Assembly (NCBI RefSeq): GCF_003611035.1
Contig: NZ_CP030033.1
Location: forward strand, 4,092,001 to 4,156,000
Reading direction: 5' to 3'
Length of the DNA: 64,000 nt
Origin: Cryobacterium soli
GTDB lineage: Bacteria > Actinomycetota > Actinomycetes > Actinomycetales > Microbacteriaceae
A model generated the notes under the pieces. That model searched no databases. It saw nothing but the letters and a program-made list of their open reading frames with translations, and was not told where the DNA came from. Position numbers and translations under genes: made by a program. Below, in pieces: positions 1 to 8,112 of this stretch. Within the stretch, counting starts at the first letter, position 1. The number at the start of each line of letters is the position of its first letter.

Positions 1-1
1 G

Positions 2-304
2 CAGATCGACGCCCTCAGTGCCAGCGTCGCCGATCAGCAGGCCGCCGTTGACAAGCTCAAGGACGAGCGCGAGCGGTGGAACGACCGCACCTATGTGACC
101 ACACAGGCCCGGGCCCGGCTGTCCTACGTGATGCCCGGTGACATCAGCTTCCTCGTGATCAACGACACCGGCCAGGCCGTCGCCGGAGCCTCCGACAACG
201 CCCCCGTCAGCACCGCCATCCAGGACACCGACGTCGACTGGGTCGACTCCGTCTTCCGCTCGGTGATGACCGCCGGACTCGCCCCTCAGGAGGCACCACA
301 ATGA
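2..304 (+). CDS. FtsB/DivIC-like septum formation initiator, C-terminal part (5' end outside window)
   Basis: The reading frame is open from the window edge, so only about the last 100 residues are seen. They start in a coiled-coil-like stretch (ALSASVADQQAAVDKL, then DERERWND) followed by the signature TYVTTQARARLSYVMPGD, which is typical of actinobacterial FtsB/DivIC septum proteins after their single membrane helix. The family acts in the divisome with FtsL and FtsQ. The stop overlaps the next start (ATGA), so the following DUF501 gene is probably co-translated. The N-terminal membrane anchor cannot be seen. Confidence 0.8.
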   Translation, partial: QIDALSASVADQQAAVDKLKDERERWNDRTYVTTQARARLSYVMPGDISFLVINDTGQAVAGASDNAPVSTAIQDTDVDWVDSVFRSVMTAGLAPQEAPQ

Positions 305-837
305 CCAGACCTCCCTTCGATCCCGCCACCGAGGCGGACATCAACACGGTCTCCGCACAGCTCGGACGCCCGGCGCGCAACGTTATCGGCATCGCCGCGC
401 GTTGCGTCTGCGGAGCACCCACCGTCGTGGCGACGGCCCCGCGCCTCGCGGATGGCACCCCGTTTCCCACCCTGTACTACCTGTCGCACCCCGCAGCGAC
501 GGCGGCGCTCTCCTTCCTCGAGGCCACCCAGGTGATGAACGAGTACAACCAGATGCTCGCCGACGACGAAGACCTGCGCGACCACTACAGGGCGGCGCAC
601 GAGAGCTTCCTCGCCGACCGCGAGATGATCGGCACTGTGCCGGAGATCGCCGGGATCTCCTCCGGCGGTATGCCCGAACGGGTCAAGTGCCTCCATGCCC
701 TCGGCGCCCACGCGCTGGCCGCCGGCCCGGGCGTCAACCCCATCGGGGACCTGGCCCTGCTCCGCGCTGCCTGGTCGCCAAAGGTGTGCGAATGCCTCGA
801 CTACGCCCCGCCGGCGGTTCCGCCGGCCGACGCGTGA
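301..837 (+). CDS. DUF501 domain protein
   Basis: This 178-residue cytoplasmic protein resembles the actinobacterial DUF501 family: the segment LGRPARNVIGIAARCVCGAP near residue 20, the FPTLYYLSHPA motif, and a C-terminal MPERVKCLHALGAHALAAG with conserved Cys and His. The family has no assigned biochemical activity. It regularly follows the FtsB/DivIC gene and enolase in actinobacteria, and here it starts inside the stop codon of that septum gene. Its own stop overlaps the GTG start of the protease. The cysteines and histidines could bind metal, but that is inference. Confidence 0.85.
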   Translation: MTRPPFDPATEADINTVSAQLGRPARNVIGIAARCVCGAPTVVATAPRLADGTPFPTLYYLSHPAATAALSFLEATQVMNEYNQMLADDEDLRDHYRAAHESFLADREMIGTVPEIAGISSGGMPERVKCLHALGAHALAAGPGVNPIGDLALLRAAWSPKVCECLDYAPPAVPPADA

Positions 838-2105
838 GTGCCCGCCGACTGACGCGCGGCCTTGCTGTCGCCCTCGTCGCGTCGGTGGCCTTCGTCGGCG
901 TCGTCGGCGGCGCTCCGGCCGCGCGGGCCGACCAGGTGCGCGATCTCGAATACTGGTTGAACGACTACGGCTTCAGCCAGGCCTGGAACACCAGCAAGGG
1001 CGCCGGCGTGACGGTCGCCGTCGTCGACACCGGCGTGGACGGCAGCGTGGTGGAGCTCAACGGCGCCGTCGTCGGAGGCACGGATGTGTCGGGCATCGGC
1101 TCCGCCGACGGCCAGACCCCGGTCGGTGACGACAGCAACCACGGCACCCTCGTGGCGTCGCTCCTGGCCGGCCGTGGCACCCCGGCCGGCGGCGGGCTCA
1201 TCGGTGTGGCCCCTGAGGCGTCCATCCTCAGCGTCTCCGTGGCCTTCGGCACCAGCGACGCCACGCTCAGCAACGACGACCAGATCGCCGCGGGCATCCG
1301 CTGGGCCGTCGACAACGGGGCCGACGTGATCAACATGTCGCTCACCCGCAACACCCTGGACTGGCCCACCAGCTGGGACGACGCCTTCATGTACGCGTTC
1401 GACCACGACGTCGTCGTCGTCGCGGCGGCCGGCAATCGCGGCAGCGGCACCACCGAGGTGGGCGCCCCCGCGACCATCCCCGGTGTGCTCACCGTCGCCG
1501 GCGTCGACCAGGCCAAGGAGGCCAGCTTCGACGCCTCCTCCCAGGGCATCACCATCGCCGTTGCCGCGCCGAGCGAAAAGCTGGTCGGCGTCGCGCCGGG
1601 CGGCGGCTACATGCAGTGGTACGGAACGAGCGCCGCCGCGCCGATCGTGTCGGGGCTGGTCGCCCTGGTGCGCTCGGCGTATCCCAAACTGGATGCCGCG
1701 CAGGTGATCAACCGGGTCATCGCGACCGCGAACCCCAACGGCCACACCGTGCCGAGCCCCGTCTACGGCAACGGCCTGATCGATGCGGCTGCCGCGGTGT
1801 CGGCATACGTGCCCAAGTCCACGTCGGACAGCCCCTCGGAGCTGCTCGGCCAGTGGATCACCCTGCATCGCCGGGCCGACAGCGCGCCGATCACGCCGAC
1901 CGAGCCGAGCACCGCCGTTCCCGTCCCACCGCAGGCCGACCCGGCCCTGCCGGAGCGGAATGTGGCCGCGGCCTGGCTGCCGAGTCCGCTCACCCTCACC
2001 TACGTGAGCGTGCCGCTCGCCGTGCTGGTGGGGTTTGGTATCCTAGTAACGCTGTTCGGCATTGGGGCCACGCGGCATTTCAAGCGAATTCGTTCCAAGC
2101 TCTAA
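834..2105 (+). CDS. Membrane-anchored subtilisin-like serine protease (S8 family)
   Basis: The start chosen is GTG 834, overlapping the DUF501 stop, because it gives a clean signal peptide (RRLTRGLAVALVASVAF, then AARA near residue 32). The frame is open further upstream but that part is a shadow of DUF501. The 423-residue product has the S8 triad: Asp65 in VAVVDTGVDG, His103 in NHGTLVASL and Ser266 in GTSAAAP, with the oxyanion Asn201 in AAAGNRG. A Pro-rich linker leads to one C-terminal membrane helix and a basic tail (RHFKRIRSKL). The layout resembles mycosins, but no type VII secretion genes are adjacent, so the substrate is unknown. It should act on the outer face of the membrane. Confidence 0.88.
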   Translation: MSARRLTRGLAVALVASVAFVGVVGGAPAARADQVRDLEYWLNDYGFSQAWNTSKGAGVTVAVVDTGVDGSVVELNGAVVGGTDVSGIGSADGQTPVGDDSNHGTLVASLLAGRGTPAGGGLIGVAPEASILSVSVAFGTSDATLSNDDQIAAGIRWAVDNGADVINMSLTRNTLDWPTSWDDAFMYAFDHDVVVVAAAGNRGSGTTEVGAPATIPGVLTVAGVDQAKEASFDASSQGITIAVAAPSEKLVGVAPGGGYMQWYGTSAAAPIVSGLVALVRSAYPKLDAAQVINRVIATANPNGHTVPSPVYGNGLIDAAAAVSAYVPKSTSDSPSELLGQWITLHRRADSAPITPTEPSTAVPVPPQADPALPERNVAAAWLPSPLTLTYVSVPLAVLVGFGILVTLFGIGATRHFKRIRSKL

Positions 2106-2144
2106 AATTTCGCGTATCCAAATCCTGTAGGAGGCCTTTTAATC

Positions 2145-3596
2145 GTGCCCAAAATTCTCATCGTCGGTGGAGGCTACGCGGGTTTCTATACCGCCTGGAA
2201 GCTCGAGAAGTGGCTCCGACCCGGCGAGGCCGAGGTCACCATGGTCGATCCGCTGCCCTACATGACGTACCAGCCGTTCCTCCCGGAGGTGGCGGCCGGA
2301 TCGATCGACCCGCGTCACTCCGTCGTGGCGCACCGTCGTCACCTCAAGAAGACCAACGTCCTCACCGCCAAGGTCACCAATGTGAACCACGCGGAGAAGA
2401 AGGCCACCATCACTCCGCCCGTCGGCGAGCCGTGGGTGTTCGACTACGACATCGTCGTGGTCACCGCCGGTGCCGTCTCCCGCACCTTCCCGATCCCGGG
2501 CGTCGCCGACCAGGCCATCGGCCTGAAGACGGTCGAAGAGGCCGTCGCCATCCGTGACAAGGTGCTCACCAACTTCGACAAGGCAGCCCAGCTGCCCGCC
2601 GGCCCCGAGCGCGACCGTCTGCTGACCTTCGTGGTCATCGGCGGCGGCTTCGCCGGTATCGAGGTCTTCGCCGAGCTGCGTTCCTTCGCCAGCTCACTGC
2701 TGACGAAGTACCCGCAGATCGCGTTCGAGGACACCCACTTCCACCTCATCGAGGCCATGGGCCGCATCATGCCCGAGGTGTCGGAGAAGACTGCCCTCTG
2801 GGTGATCAAGAACCTGGCCGAGCGTGGTGCAGAGGTGCACCTGAACACGCAGCTGACCAGCGCTGTCGACGGCAAGATCGAGCTCTCCACCGGGGAATCC
2901 TTCGAGTCCGACCTCATCGTCTGGACCGCCGGCGTGATGGCCAACCCGGGCATCGTGCGCAACACCGACCTCCCGATCGAGGAACGCGGCCGCCTGCGCG
3001 TGCGCCCCGACCTGCGCGTGGGCACCGAGGACGAGATCATCGAAGGCGCCTGGGGCGCCGGTGACATCACCGCCGTGCCCGACCTCAGCGGTGGCGGCGT
3101 CGGCGGCTTCTGCGTGCCGAACGCCCAGCACGCCGTGCGCCAGGGCAAGCTCATGGCCAAGAACATCGTCGCGGTCCTCCGCGGCGAGGGGCCGGCCGAG
3201 TACAACCACAAGAACCTCGGCGCCGTCGCGGGCCTGGGTGTGGGTGTTGGAGCCTTCCAGTCCGGCTCGTTCGCCATCACCGGGTTCCCGGCCTGGGTCG
3301 CCCACCGCGGCTACCACGGCCTGGCCATGCCGAGCTGGGAGCGCAAGATCCGCGTCGTCGCCGGCTGGGTCCTGAACGTGTTCCTCGGCCGCGACATCGT
3401 GTCGCTCGAGGCCGTGCAGACGCCGCGTGCCGTCTTCGAGGAATTCGCTTCCCGCCCGAAGCCGCCGGCGGCAGCCCCCGCGGCCGCTCCGGCAGCGCCG
3501 GCGAAGGCCCCGCGCGCACCGCGCAAGGCACCCGTCAAGAAGCCCGTCGAGGTCGCCGCAGCCGAATCCGGCACGGAGACCGTCGCCGCCCCGTAG
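2145..3596 (+). CDS. ndh: Type II NADH dehydrogenase
   Basis: The 483-residue protein starts with a Rossmann FAD motif (ILIVGGGYAGFYTAWKL) and has a second dinucleotide fold near residue 165 (FVVIGGGFAGIEVFAEL). Both are typical of NDH-2, which passes electrons from NADH to menaquinone at the inner membrane face without pumping protons. The conserved WGAGDITAVPD and the membrane-associating C-terminal part agree. The start is GTG 2145 with a strong AGGAGG 10 bases upstream. The last 45 residues are an Ala/Pro/Lys-rich tail (APAKAPRAPRKAPVKK) beyond the usual family end. It stands apart from the protease by 39 bases. Confidence 0.93.
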   Translation: MPKILIVGGGYAGFYTAWKLEKWLRPGEAEVTMVDPLPYMTYQPFLPEVAAGSIDPRHSVVAHRRHLKKTNVLTAKVTNVNHAEKKATITPPVGEPWVFDYDIVVVTAGAVSRTFPIPGVADQAIGLKTVEEAVAIRDKVLTNFDKAAQLPAGPERDRLLTFVVIGGGFAGIEVFAELRSFASSLLTKYPQIAFEDTHFHLIEAMGRIMPEVSEKTALWVIKNLAERGAEVHLNTQLTSAVDGKIELSTGESFESDLIVWTAGVMANPGIVRNTDLPIEERGRLRVRPDLRVGTEDEIIEGAWGAGDITAVPDLSGGGVGGFCVPNAQHAVRQGKLMAKNIVAVLRGEGPAEYNHKNLGAVAGLGVGVGAFQSGSFAITGFPAWVAHRGYHGLAMPSWERKIRVVAGWVLNVFLGRDIVSLEAVQTPRAVFEEFASRPKPPAAAPAAAPAAPAKAPRAPRKAPVKKPVEVAAAESGTETVAAP

Positions 3597-3604
3597 AGTC
3601 ACTC

Positions 3605-3634
3605 GTGGATGCCGCGCCAACGCGCGGCATCCAC
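3605..3634. terminator. Hairpin after ndh
   Basis: A perfect 12-bp stem (GTGGATGCCGCG with its complement) and a 6-base loop lie just after the ndh stop and before the tRNA. There is no U tract, so it may work as a weak or factor-assisted terminator or as a processing signal. Confidence 0.6.
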
Positions 3635-3660
3635 TCGTGATGCCCGGCCAGTCCGGGCGT

Positions 3661-3737
3661 GCCCCCGTAGCCCAACCGGCAGAGGCAGGCGACTTAAAAT
3701 CGTCACAGTCTGGGTTCGAATCCCAGCGGGGGCACCA
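3661..3737 (+). tRNA. tRNA with UAA anticodon (Leu by codon), short variable loop, CCA encoded
   Basis: A 7-bp acceptor stem (GCCCCCG / CGGGGGC), a 5-bp anticodon stem (GGCGA / UCGUC) around the 7-base loop CUUAAAA, and a T arm CUGGG-UUCGAAU-CCCAG are visible, followed by A and an encoded CCA. The anticodon is UAA, which reads UUA (Leu). The variable loop is only about five bases (ACAGU), whereas bacterial leucine tRNAs normally have a long variable arm. The D stem shows three G-C pairs. Identity as a functional leucine acceptor is therefore less certain than the tRNA call itself. Confidence 0.85.
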
Positions 3738-3762
3738 GCAGGAGATCTAGCACCGCGTTGAG

Positions 3763-6015
3763 TCAGCGCAGCGCCGGCAGCACGAACCGCTGCCAGGCCC
3801 ACGCTGCCACGCTCAGCACCGCGAACGCCAGCGCGAGCCAGAGCAGCATCGTCGGTCCCTCGCCCTGCCACCGCGAGAGCCAGGGCGAGAGCAGCGTGAA
3901 CAGGGTCAGCCACGCCGGAACCGTCAGGGCCGCCCAGACCGGCGGGGACCAGGCCAGGATGCTGCGCCCGCTGGTGCTGCCGATGGGAATGAGCACCAGA
4001 ACGGCTGACCCGATCGACAGGAGCACAACTGTGTTGGCGAACTCGGCCGCGAGGGTGCCGACGAAACCGCTGGGTTCGGGTAGCACTCCGACGACGAGCA
4101 GAGCCACCAGCCCCAGACCGAGCAGCGTGCCGGCGCGGATCGCGGCCAGCTGACCGCGCTGGGCCAGGGCCGGGCCAGAGCGCACCGCCACGCTGCCCAG
4201 CAGGCCGAAGAGCAATGCCGGGTGCAGGTCGAGCAGCCGGGACGCGAGTGCGGTCACGGCGATCACGGCGAGGTAGCGCGGAAGGATGGTGAGGGCCACA
4301 TCGACGCGGAGCGCCCGGGAGCCCCACCACTGCGGCACCAGTGTCGCCGCGGCATTCACCACCACGAGCGCCAGCACCACGGCGAGCAACAGCCGCAGAT
4401 AGGACGGCGTCGCCGTCACGGTGCCGGACAAGAGCACGAACACCGCCGACGCCGCGATGGCCGCACCGGCGCCGACCCACCGGTTCACCGGAACGGTCGG
4501 TGCGACCTCGAATTCTTCCCCTCTGAACCGGTTGCGCCCGGCGACCCGGTGGGCCTGGAACAACGGCCGACCGTTTCGTGCCCGGGAGACTGTCCCGGCC
4601 AGCAGACGCGCCGGAACCACCAGGAGCAGCAGAGCGCCCAGGGTGAGGAGTCCGGCCTGCAACCAGGGGAAACTGGCCACCGTCCAGGGCGGGATGACGG
4701 CGGTGCTGAACTGGGTGGGGTCGTTCCAGCCGCCGGGCACCGTCAGGGTGGGCGGGAGGGCCTCGGCCTCGTCGTCGGGAGCGCCGGGCACCGGTGTGGC
4801 CGAGGGCGTACCGGGTGGAACGACGGCTGTCGGAGTGGGCGCCGGAGTGCCCGCGTCCGTGGGCCCCGGGGTGGGAGCCGTCGTCGGCTGCGGCGCCGGG
4901 GTCGGGGACGGCGCGGGCTCGGCCGGGGCCGCACCGTAGCTGACCCGGATCGGGGGGCTGCCCGCGCTCACATTTCCCGCGGCATCCTGCTGCACGGCGC
5001 GCAGGTCGTAGGAGCCGTCGGCGACGCCGGACCCGGTGCACGACCAGGTGCCGCCGGAGACGACGGCGCTGCAGACCGAATAGGCGCCGGCGAAGACCGT
5101 GACGGTGGCGCCGTTCTCACCCTGGCCGAAATAGGGGGCCGCGCCCGGGGGCACCGTCGAGCCGGCCGCGGGGCCCGCGACGGTGGGCGGTGCAGGCACG
5201 TCGACGTCGAATCGCAGCGTGACCGGGTCGCTCGCGGGGGAGGATTCGGGTGCACTGAAGCCGGTTTGCTGCGAGGCCGTGACCTGTTCTGGCCCGCTGA
5301 CCAGCCCCTGCATCAGGCAGGCCCAGGCTCCGGAGCCGTCGACCGTGAAGGAGCAGCGCTGCCCGCTGGCGAGGACCGCCGTGACGGTGGCACCCGGGTA
5401 GCCGGTGCCGCGCACCAGACCATTCGAGTCGGATGCGCCGGTCGGCCCGCCCAACACGGTCGGTGCCTGCAACACCCGTACGGTGATCAACGCGGAGAGG
5501 CCGGAGGCGTCGGTCACGACCGCCCGCAAGGCCACCTCCGGCCCGCTCGGCAGTCGGACCCCGGTGCACTCCCAGCGGCTGGTGCCGTCCGGCTCGCTGG
5601 TGCAGAGCTCGCCTCCGGTCGGCGTGAACAGGGTGATCTCCTGGGCGGGATCGCGGCTGCCGCCGACGGTCACGCTGCCGGTGACGAGGCTGCCAGGGGC
5701 AGGGCTGTCGATGGTGGGCGCGGCAGGGGCAGGGCTGGGCGAGGGTGTGGCGCTGGGCGATGGCGTGCTCGAGGGCAGCGGTGCCGCCGACGGCGCTGTC
5801 GTGGCCGGCGCCGTACTGGTCGGCGCCGAACTGGTCGGCGCGGGTTCGGCGGATTCCGACCCGGCCAGGGCCGAGGCGCCGGTTGCGCCGCCCGCGAGGG
5901 GGGCGACGACCAGGAACGTCAGGAGCAGCGCGAACACAGCCAGCGGGGCGCGCCGAATTCGCCGCCGGGATCGATCGAACGACCCGTGCGCGCTGTGACG
6001 GCGTGACGTACCCAT
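3763..6015 (-). CDS. Exported protein with three Ig-like repeats and about eight membrane spans
   Basis: The 750-residue protein is not a named family I recognise. It begins with a basic stretch and a signal-like hydrophobic segment (residues 24-45), then an Ala/Pro/Thr/Ser-rich stalk. Three repeats of about 90 residues follow (roughly 95-360). Each looks like a bacterial Ig-like domain and carries a cysteine pair about 12 residues apart (as in CSFTVDGSGAWAC). A Pro/Thr linker leads to a C-terminal half with about eight hydrophobic helices (residues 445-750), starting PWLQAGLLTLGALLLLVV. The extracellular part probably binds or spans the wall while the helices sit in the membrane. It is transcribed opposite to the TetR gene. 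Confidence 0.7.
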   Translation of the reverse strand: MGTSRRHSAHGSFDRSRRRIRRAPLAVFALLLTFLVVAPLAGGATGASALAGSESAEPAPTSSAPTSTAPATTAPSAAPLPSSTPSPSATPSPSPAPAAPTIDSPAPGSLVTGSVTVGGSRDPAQEITLFTPTGGELCTSEPDGTSRWECTGVRLPSGPEVALRAVVTDASGLSALITVRVLQAPTVLGGPTGASDSNGLVRGTGYPGATVTAVLASGQRCSFTVDGSGAWACLMQGLVSGPEQVTASQQTGFSAPESSPASDPVTLRFDVDVPAPPTVAGPAAGSTVPPGAAPYFGQGENGATVTVFAGAYSVCSAVVSGGTWSCTGSGVADGSYDLRAVQQDAAGNVSAGSPPIRVSYGAAPAEPAPSPTPAPQPTTAPTPGPTDAGTPAPTPTAVVPPGTPSATPVPGAPDDEAEALPPTLTVPGGWNDPTQFSTAVIPPWTVASFPWLQAGLLTLGALLLLVVPARLLAGTVSRARNGRPLFQAHRVAGRNRFRGEEFEVAPTVPVNRWVGAGAAIAASAVFVLLSGTVTATPSYLRLLLAVVLALVVVNAAATLVPQWWGSRALRVDVALTILPRYLAVIAVTALASRLLDLHPALLFGLLGSVAVRSGPALAQRGQLAAIRAGTLLGLGLVALLVVGVLPEPSGFVGTLAAEFANTVVLLSIGSAVLVLIPIGSTSGRSILAWSPPVWAALTVPAWLTLFTLLSPWLSRWQGEGPTMLLWLALAFAVLSVAAWAWQRFVLPALR

Positions 6016-6218
6016 GGACCCCCTCCACCCATTCCAGGGGGCAGCGCGGGGAATGTCAACCTGGCGCGCCCGCGCGCCGAGATCGCGGCCCAGTTGTTAT
6101 CCGCGTCGCACTGTCGGTGCGGGCGGTCGGTGCGCCATACTGTCGACTGGGTCAACTGCCCCAGTGCAGTGTGCTCTGTGGACGACGATGTTCCCGACAG
6201 CTCCAGCGAGGTGGTCAG

Positions 6219-6845
6219 ATGACGATGACGCGGATACCCGCCGTCGAACGGCGCAGTGCCCTCGTGGCCGCCGCCCTGCGAGTCGTCGCCGAGCGGGGGG
6301 TGGCCCAGGCCACCACCCGGGCCATCGTGGCGGAAGCGGGCATGTCGTTGGCGAGCTTCCACTACGCGTTCGCGAGCCGCGACGAGTTGATGGCCGAGCT
6401 CATCCGTCACGTGGTCGCCCGGGAGGGCGCCGCCATCCTGGGCGACGCGGAGCACACCGAGCCTGCGCCCCTCCGCCGGATCCTGCGCGAGGGCCTGCAG
6501 CGCTACGTCGACCACCTGACAAGCGACCCGCTGCGGGAGAAGGCGATGCTCGAGCTCACCCAGTGGGCCCTGCGCTCCCCGTCGATGCAGCCCCTGGCCC
6601 GTCTGCAGTACGAGCGGTACCACGCGCTGGCCGCCGAGGCGCTGGGCTCGGCAGCGGCGCGCAGCGGGACGCTCTGGCTGCACCCGCTTCCCGACCTGGC
6701 GCGCCTGCTCGTCTCGCTCACCGACGGCCTCACGATCGCCTGGCTGGTCGACAACGACGAGGGCGCCACGACCGCGCTGATAGACCTGGCCGCCGACACC
6801 CTGGCCGCCCTCGGGCGACCGGCAGAAGAGTCCCCACACCGATGA
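6219..6845 (+). CDS. TetR-family transcriptional regulator
   Basis: This 208-residue regulator has an N-terminal helix-turn-helix (residues 10-55: ALRVVAERGVAQATTRAIV, then AGMSLASFHYAFASRDEL), the classic TetR DNA-binding domain, and a helical ligand-binding C-terminal domain. The start is ATG 6219 with GAGGTGG just upstream; the frame is open further upstream but only as overlap with the divergent gene. It precedes three enzyme genes with little or no spacing, so it most likely controls that cluster and perhaps the divergent 750-residue gene across the 203-base gap. The effector is unknown. Confidence 0.88.
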   Translation: MTMTRIPAVERRSALVAAALRVVAERGVAQATTRAIVAEAGMSLASFHYAFASRDELMAELIRHVVAREGAAILGDAEHTEPAPLRRILREGLQRYVDHLTSDPLREKAMLELTQWALRSPSMQPLARLQYERYHALAAEALGSAAARSGTLWLHPLPDLARLLVSLTDGLTIAWLVDNDEGATTALIDLAADTLAALGRPAEESPHR

Positions 6846-6867
6846 CCCGGATGAAAGCGGTACGCCG

Positions 6868-8112
6868 ATGAGCCTGGACCTGTCCCTCGACCCGAATGCT
6901 CCGGCCGCCGCGCCGTGGCTGAGCCCGGAGACCTATTGGCCCGGCCTCACCGAGGCCACCCGCGACCTGGACACCCCGGTCGGGGCCCTGCACCTCGGGG
7001 CGCTCCGGCACAACACCCACGACATGCTGGGCCGGGCCGCGGGCTCCCCGATCCGGGTGGCCAGTAAGTCGCTGCGGGTGCGCGGCGTACTCGAGGCGGT
7101 GCTGGCCCTGCCCGGCTACCGCGGCGTGCTCGCCTACACCCTCGCCGAGGCCCTGTGGCTGGCGGAGACCCTCGACGACATCGTGGTCGGCTACCCGAGC
7201 GTCGACCTCACCGCGATCCGACGACTCGGCCGGTCGGCCGACCTGGCCGGACGGGTGACCCTGATGGTCGACTCGGTCGACCACCTCGACGTGATCGACT
7301 CGGTGCTGCCGCCGGCAGAGCGCGAGCGCATCCGGGTCTGCCTCGAGCTGGACGCCTCCTGGAACGCGCCGGTGCTCGGCCACCTGGGTGTGTGGCGGTC
7401 GCCCGTGCACACCCCGGAAGAGGCCAGGGCGCTGGCGGTGGCGATCGTGTCCAGGCCCGGCTTCGACCTGGTCGGCCTGATGGCCTACGAGGCGCAGATC
7501 GCCGGGCTCGGCGACCGGCCGGAGGGTCACCCCGTGCAGGGGCGCCTGAACGGCTGGGTGCGCAACCGGTCGATCCTGGACATCACCGCCCGCCGGGCCG
7601 CGGCCGTCGCGGCCGTGCGCCAGGTGGCCGACCTCGAGTTCGTCAACGGCGGCGGCACCGGGTCGCTCGAGAGCACCCACGCCGACAGTTCGGTGACCGA
7701 CATCGCCGCCGGCAGCGGGTTCTTCGGCGGCCACCTGTTCGACAACTACTCCGGCTTCCGGCCGGCGCCGGCGGCCGCTTTCGCACTCTCCGTCGTGCGC
7801 AGGCCCACCGCGGCATCCGCCACCCTCCTCGGCGGCGGCTGGATCGCCTCCGGTCCACCCGGCCTGGATCGCACCCCGCGCCTGGTCTGGCCGGAGGGAC
7901 TCAGCCTGGTGCCGCGCGAGATGGCCGGAGAGGTGCAATCGCCCGTCACCGGAGCGGCCGCCGGCCGGCTGCGGGTGGGCGAGAGGGTCTGGCTGCGCCA
8001 CACCAAGTCCGGCGAACTCAGTGAACACGTCAACGAGTTCGCGCTCGTCGACGACGGTATCGTGATCGACATGCTGCCCACCTACCGCGGCGAAGGCAAG
8101 GCCTTCCTATGA
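6868..8112 (+). CDS. PLP-dependent alanine racemase/D-amino-acid aldolase-like enzyme
   Basis: The 414-residue protein has the alanine-racemase N-terminal barrel fold: the PLP lysine is probably Lys67 in IRVASKSLRV, and a barrel motif FVNGGGTGSLESTH near residue 255 fits phosphate binding. The C-terminal part resembles the D-serine dehydratase/D-threonine aldolase branch often annotated as amino acid deaminase/aldolase. The usual C-terminal metal-binding His-x-Cys/Asp is seen here only as HVN, so metal use is doubtful. Substrate is unknown. It starts 22 bases after the TetR gene and its stop overlaps the next gene (ATGA), which indicates an operon. Confidence 0.75.
   Translation: MSLDLSLDPNAPAAAPWLSPETYWPGLTEATRDLDTPVGALHLGALRHNTHDMLGRAAGSPIRVASKSLRVRGVLEAVLALPGYRGVLAYTLAEALWLAETLDDIVVGYPSVDLTAIRRLGRSADLAGRVTLMVDSVDHLDVIDSVLPPAERERIRVCLELDASWNAPVLGHLGVWRSPVHTPEEARALAVAIVSRPGFDLVGLMAYEAQIAGLGDRPEGHPVQGRLNGWVRNRSILDITARRAAAVAAVRQVADLEFVNGGGTGSLESTHADSSVTDIAAGSGFFGGHLFDNYSGFRPAPAAAFALSVVRRPTAASATLLGGGWIASGPPGLDRTPRLVWPEGLSLVPREMAGEVQSPVTGAAAGRLRVGERVWLRHTKSGELSEHVNEFALVDDGIVIDMLPTYRGEGKAFL

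Noticed and set aside
402..833. Extended N terminus of the subtilase frame
   Set aside because: It overlaps DUF501 entirely, is very Arg/Pro-rich and lacks family match. GTG 834 gives a signal peptide.
3661..3737. Alternative anticodon for the first tRNA
   Set aside because: Shifting the anticodon stem to get another loop breaks the G-C and A-U pairs; only GGCGA/UCGUC with loop CUUAAAA pairs fully.
4222..6006. Long plus-strand open frame opposite the Ig-like protein
   Set aside because: It is Arg/Gly-rich antisense noise typical of high GC; the minus frame has a signal peptide, repeats and helices.
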